Source of the DNA: Eisenbergiella tayi
Lineage (GTDB): Bacteria > Bacillota > Clostridia > Lachnospirales > Lachnospiraceae
Length of the DNA: 64,000 nucleotides
Assembly: GCF_001881565.1 (NCBI RefSeq)
Contig: NZ_MPDJ01000005.1
Span: 232,263 to 296,262, forward strand
Reading direction: 5' to 3'
The position numbers were made by a program, and so were the translations under genes. The notes beneath the pieces are model-generated. The model did no database searches. It was not told the DNA's origin and saw only the letters and a list, made by a program, of their open reading frames with translations. Shown piece by piece: positions 60,827 to 64,000 of this stretch (positions within the stretch are counted from its first letter, which is position 1; every line of letters begins with the position of its first letter).

Positions 60827-61672
60827 TTATCCAAATTTTTCATAACAGTGCCTTACAAAACCGCTCACATTTTTATCGTATGGAGGGTATTCATATCCCC
60901 ATGCCCCGGCGCATTCGTACGCAGTATTGCGAAAAAGCTCATGACACAGGAACATAGCCTCCCACACATGCTCATAGGAGTCCTCACGATAAGTATGCAG
61001 CAGCTCCTTCCACAATGTCTCCGGCAGATATTTATCAAGGAATTTATAATTCTTTCCCACACTGAATGTGAAACCATAATCCAGCCCTGCCTTCCAGGAA
61101 AGCATGCGCAGCAATTCCATCCGCATAAGATGCAGATGGTCTATGGCATAAAGGATTTCTTTCCTGCCCAGCCCTTTTGCCACATAAAGCGCCAGGTTCC
61201 AGAATTCGTTGCAGCAGTCATCAAAGCTCCTTGCACTCGGTTTCTTTATATGATATTCCTGATCCGTCGGAATGATTTCTCTCTCCAAACGGCTATCCTT
61301 ATCCAGCAAAACCGTCCGCAGCCCATCCTCCTTCAGATATCCTTCCAGCTGATTTAGTTCCAGTAAAGTCAAATCCATTTTGGTGTAATCATCAAATAAT
61401 ATAAGGTAGGAATATCCCTCTTCCTCCGCCGGAAACAGCTCCATATCCTCCGGCTTCTGCATCATAATAATACGGCCGAATGCAGAAATCCATCTGTCAT
61501 CCCGTATAAAAACCTCTCTGTCTCTCACAAAATAAGTGATATCATAATCCTGAAAGGAATCCTCCGGTATGTTGGAATTCACGCGGGAGCCTTCCATTCC
61601 AACCATGCGGATGTTTTCATTCTTCCGGGCAAAATCAAGTATCGTTTTCATGAATTCTTCGGGTGTTCTCAT
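60827..61672 (-). CDS. ANT(6)-like aminoglycoside 6-adenylyltransferase
   Basis: A 281-residue nucleotidyltransferase, closer to the known streptomycin-resistance AadE/ANT(6) enzymes than the copy at 49116. Family text includes IRMVGMEGSRVNSN, FQDYDITYFVRD (catalytic aspartates), MMQKPEDMELFP, YLILFDDYTKMDLTL, FDDCCNEFWNLALYVAKGLG and FSVGKNYKFLDKYL. It is a single gene with its own consensus promoter and a ribosome site (GGGAAAAAT). Streptomycin modification is likely, though not certain. Confidence 0.92.
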   Translation of the reverse strand: MRTPEEFMKTILDFARKNENIRMVGMEGSRVNSNIPEDSFQDYDITYFVRDREVFIRDDRWISAFGRIIMMQKPEDMELFPAEEEGYSYLILFDDYTKMDLTLLELNQLEGYLKEDGLRTVLLDKDSRLEREIIPTDQEYHIKKPSARSFDDCCNEFWNLALYVAKGLGRKEILYAIDHLHLMRMELLRMLSWKAGLDYGFTFSVGKNYKFLDKYLPETLWKELLHTYREDSYEHVWEAMFLCHELFRNTAYECAGAWGYEYPPYDKNVSGFVRHCYEKFG

Positions 61673-61792
61673 ATTTTTCCCTTTCAGGCCCCGCTGTTTT
61701 GAGGGGGATTTATGTTTTACTAATTAATGAGGTAATAAAGCATACATGAACGGTTCAAGGTCTGCAAAGAATACTTCATTCTGATAATATTT

Positions 61793-61821
61793 ATTATACC
61801 CACACGAATGTATTATTTCAA
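61793..61821 (-). promoter_or_regulatory. Promoter of the ANT(6)-like gene
   Basis: TTGAAA (61816-61821), 17-bp spacer, TATAAT (61793-61798) on the minus strand, giving a leader of about 115 bases before the ATG. Confidence 0.82.
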
Positions 61822-61846
61822 CGAAACCGTCAAAACATTTCAAATG

Positions 61847-61876
61847 AATCTCCCAAGTTTTTACGGAGATTTTTTA
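61847..61876 (+). terminator. Plus-strand terminator without a visible upstream gene
   Basis: AATCTCC pairs with GGAGATT over an 11-base loop and is followed by TTTTT on the plus strand. It lies between two divergent promoters, so it may end a short antisense or leader RNA; no gene feeding it is visible. Confidence 0.5.
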
Positions 61877-61910
61877 GTGATTTTTCAGAAGGTAAAATTT
61901 CAGAAAACCA

Positions 61911-61941
61911 TTGACTTCCACGTAACGTGATAGTGTAACAT
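61911..61941 (+). promoter_or_regulatory. MerR-type promoter with 19-bp spacer
   Basis: TTGACT (61911-61916) and TAACAT (61936-61941) are 19 bp apart, and the spacer holds the inverted repeat CACGT-A-ACGTG. It should be bound by the TipA-like regulator encoded just downstream. Confidence 0.8.
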
Positions 61942-62036
61942 ACAATTAAAGAACAAGGCAGGTAATCAATGCCGGCAAGTACCGCCTGTTCTTAAACCAG
62001 TCATTTTTTCATACTAAAAATAAGGGGTTGATATTC

Positions 62037-62903
62037 ATGAAAACGATAAGCCAGGTTGCCAGTTTAACAGGCATAAGCACACGAACGCTGCAATACTACG
62101 ACGAAATCGATTTGCTCAAGCCAAGCGAATTAACCCCTTCCGGTTACCGCCTGTATAATGATGAAGCATTAGAGAAGCTGCAGCAGATCCTGTTTTACAA
62201 AGAACTGAATTTTAAACTGAATGAAATAAAAGAAATCCTGCAGAAGCCTGAATACGATAAAATAGAGGCTTTCAAAAAGCAGAAAAAATTACTTTCCCTG
62301 AAGCGCAGCCGCATAGACAAGCTGATTGCGCTGCTGGAAAGACTGGAAAAAGGAGAATCCTGTATGAGTTTTAAAGAATTTGATCTTAGCGAGTATATAG
62401 AAGCATTGGAACAATTTAAAAATGAAAAGAGCGAGGAAGTCATCAAACACTGGGGAAGCATCGAAAACTTCAATCAGTTTATTCAAAAGATCAAAGATGA
62501 TGAGTCAAACGCGGCCCAACTTGCCATCAAACAGTTCGGCAGTATTGAGAAGTATACGGAAGCCATGAAATATAATCTGGAGCATTTTTCGGAGATCATG
62601 GAGCAGATAGACGAAGTTTCCCAAAATGCAGATGAAATCCTGAAAAAAAGCGATGAGCTTTTCCTTCAGCTGACAGCCGATATATCGAAGGATGTCACAA
62701 CTGAAGAAATTCAGGACATTGTCCGCGAAATAGTGGAATTTACCAATAAAAACAATTCCATAGTGGATATGGGGGAAGGATATTGGGATTTTGTTATAGA
62801 CAGCTATTCCAATGAAGCGGCAAAGGGAATCACAGAGAAGAAGTATGGGGCAGGATCGGCCGATTATATTGCCAGGGCGCTGAAGGTTTATTTTGGAAAA
62901 TAG
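62037..62903 (+). CDS. MerR-family regulator with TipAS drug-binding domain (second copy)
   Basis: A 288-residue TipA-like regulator, started at MKTISQVASLTG. The helix-turn-helix GISTRTLQYYDEIDLLKPSE and the wing GYRLYNDEALEKLQQI are close to those of the copy at 51853, but the drug-binding half (about 120-288) differs strongly apart from the closing KKYGAGSADYIARALKVYF. The two copies may therefore recognise different ligands. The divergent neighbour is the ANT(6)-like gene. Confidence 0.92.
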   Translation: MKTISQVASLTGISTRTLQYYDEIDLLKPSELTPSGYRLYNDEALEKLQQILFYKELNFKLNEIKEILQKPEYDKIEAFKKQKKLLSLKRSRIDKLIALLERLEKGESCMSFKEFDLSEYIEALEQFKNEKSEEVIKHWGSIENFNQFIQKIKDDESNAAQLAIKQFGSIEKYTEAMKYNLEHFSEIMEQIDEVSQNADEILKKSDELFLQLTADISKDVTTEEIQDIVREIVEFTNKNNSIVDMGEGYWDFVIDSYSNEAAKGITEKKYGAGSADYIARALKVYFGK

Positions 62904-62926
62904 TTAAATAAAATATGTCCGAAAAT

Positions 62927-62979
62927 AATAACGAATATAGGGAGAGCCGGGTTTACAGGCTTTCCCTATATTCGTTATT
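62927..62979. terminator. Bidirectional hairpin between convergent genes
   Basis: Arms of 22 bp (62927-62948 and 62958-62979) pair with a single G-T mismatch around a 9-base loop. It lies between the rightward MerR gene and the leftward HEPN gene. The outer ends are AT-rich rather than pure T-runs, but the stem is very stable. Confidence 0.7.
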
Positions 62980-63015
62980 AAAACCATTATTTACATTTTG
63001 ACGCGTCTTCTCGTC

Positions 63016-63420
63016 TTAAACAATATAACCTTCCTTATTTAAATATTCTCTTACAAGGGTTATTAACTCTTCCGCTATTTCAACCTGTTGTTGGCTTTCC
63101 TGCTTTGAAGCCATATAAAAATCATTATAATCGCTTTGTTCTCTTATTAACGCTAATGTACTGATTTTTCTACCAATTTCTCTTGGAAAAATTTCAGTCG
63201 CCACATATTCTTTATTAAAATTAGCTAATAATGTTTTATGCTTTTTAAAATCCAGCCCCCGTATAGTGTAAATAGCTTTTATTGCATAAAAAGCTGCATA
63301 ATAACTTCTATTATTGGAATCTCTGAATTTCCCACTTGCATAGAGTTCCTTTGCAACTTCCAGCGTTTCAACTGCTCTGTCAAACCTATATTTCAGCAGT
63401 TCCTGCATTTCTTTATCCAA
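63016..63420 (-). CDS. HEPN-domain protein (UPF0332 type)
   Basis: A 134-residue helical protein. The HEPN core NNRSYYAAFYAIKAIYTIRG, the histidine in DFKKHKTLLANFNKEY and the adjoining IREQSDYNDFY are typical of the UPF0332 group. HEPN proteins encoded next to a minimal nucleotidyltransferase form toxin-antitoxin-like pairs. The usual RNase motif Rx4-6H of HepT is not evident here, so RNase activity is uncertain. The gene overlaps the nucleotidyltransferase gene by 8 bp. Confidence 0.88.
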   Translation of the reverse strand: MDKEMQELLKYRFDRAVETLEVAKELYASGKFRDSNNRSYYAAFYAIKAIYTIRGLDFKKHKTLLANFNKEYVATEIFPREIGRKISTLALIREQSDYNDFYMASKQESQQQVEIAEELITLVREYLNKEGYIV

Positions 63421-63760
63421 TCAATATTCCCTCCTTTTGTATACTTTGATAGTAAGGAACTACTCTTAACATGCGATTATAATCTATAATATTCTGAAAA
63501 ACCGGAGACAATATAATATCATATTTTACATTATATTCAAAAGTAAGTTCTGAAATTTTATTTATTAATAGATAAAATTCTTCCGGCTTTTTCAAAGTAA
63601 ATAATGCAATATCTATATCTGATTCTTCTTCATATTCTCCCCTGGCATAGGAACCATATATAACAGCCCTTTTTAAATCTGCTCCTAAAATTTTTTTAAT
63701 TTCTGAAATATATTCATTGATTATGGAATCCAATTCTTCTTTATGCATATTTAAAGCCAT
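63413..63760 (-). CDS. Minimal nucleotidyltransferase (MNT)
   Basis: A 115-residue nucleotidyltransferase-fold protein with GSYARGEYEEESDIDIALF (GS motif and DxD) and a third aspartate in NVKYDIILSP. In MNT/HEPN pairs it can AMPylate the HEPN partner and neutralise it. The ATG follows GCAGGTGATAGT. It is first in a two-gene unit with the HEPN gene. Confidence 0.9.
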   Translation of the reverse strand: MALNMHKEELDSIINEYISEIKKILGADLKRAVIYGSYARGEYEEESDIDIALFTLKKPEEFYLLINKISELTFEYNVKYDIILSPVFQNIIDYNRMLRVVPYYQSIQKEGILIG

Positions 63761-64000
63761 ACTATCACCTGCCTTTGATATTATTAAGCATAGTTTATTA
63801 AACAGTGATTTGTTTTAATTATACACCATAATCACGCTATTTTCCATGTTATAAATCAATTATGATACCCTCCCGTATCTGCTACTTAATTTTCAAATTA
63901 AGTTCCATCCCGATATGGAACTTAATCAGCAAAACTGGAAATTACTCTGACAAGGCTCATCCATAGAACTTACTCTGATGAAAAATTATCCATTTCTCCT
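63761..64000. other. AT-rich end of window with an inverted repeat
   Basis: No gene is visible. The perfect 12-bp inverted repeat ATTAAGTTCCAT/ATGGAACTTAAT with a 6-base centre lies at 63897-63926, and near-repeats AATTACTCTGAC and ACTTACTCTGAT follow. These could be the end of a transposon or recombinase locus that lies beyond the window. Confidence 0.4.

Noticed and set aside
1..64000. tRNA or rRNA genes
   Set aside because: I saw no cloverleaf with a GGTTC-type T-loop and CCA-side stem, and no rRNA-like stretch, on either strand. A tRNAscan run would be the formal test.

Overview
The window looks like chromosomal DNA from an anaerobic Firmicute of the Clostridia, most likely a gut Lachnospiraceae. 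The signs are strong AGGAGG-type ribosome sites, frequent TTG starts, near-consensus sigma-A promoters, rubredoxin and flavodiiron proteins, LplABC-type sugar importers with membrane-anchored AraC regulators, and TipA-like MerR genes. A genus cannot be fixed from the sequence alone. There is no rRNA, tRNA, CRISPR array, intact insertion sequence or phage. Most genes are on the minus strand.

Layout. 0-5 kb: a response regulator/histidine kinase pair, a small membrane protein, an ABC-2 exporter (permease cut by the left edge), a diguanylate cyclase and an XRE regulator. 5-16.4 kb: a full glutamate-to-siroheme gene set (hemA, sirC, hemC, cobA-hemD, hemB, hemL). It lies next to an 866-residue CoA-disulfide-reductase/rhodanese/siroheme-reductase fusion, an Old Yellow Enzyme-type reductase and its MarR regulator, so cofactor synthesis sits beside a likely user of the cofactor. 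Two palindromic elements separate hemA from the reductase. 16.6-26.6 kb: a PatB/MalY C-S lyase, an Rpn-type nuclease, a cyclophilin, an oligopeptide importer (oppBCDFA) and a GntR regulator. 26.8-33.1 kb: a DpnM/DpnA-like adenine methyltransferase pair without an adjacent endonuclease, a 229-bp palindrome, a MATE pump and a permuted GH3 beta-glucosidase. 33.4-37.5 kb: a flavodiiron protein, an acyl-CoA dehydrogenase/ETF-alpha/rubredoxin fusion and a cysteine-bearing Rrf2 regulator, plausibly one electron chain to oxygen. 37.5-48.1 kb: an ABC exporter with a structured leader, then an uncharacterised glycosidase-like protein, an LplABC importer and an AraC regulator.

48.3-63.8 kb is an accessory, stress- and drug-response-like region. 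It has a methyltransferase, two ANT(6)-like and one AadA-like nucleotidyltransferase, a GNAT, two TipA-like MerR regulators with 19-bp-spacer promoters, a MepA-like MATE pump behind a leader terminator, and a HEPN/MNT pair. It also has an unusual transporter locus: two ABC half-transporters with cytosolic N-terminal domains and zinc ribbons flank a DUF1854 protein. That operon starts with a consensus promoter, a 45-codon leader ORF with an excellent ribosome site and an intrinsic terminator, which together look like transcription attenuation. This locus, the MATE leader, and the dehydrogenase/ETF/rubredoxin plus flavodiiron pair are the strongest candidates for under-described biology here.
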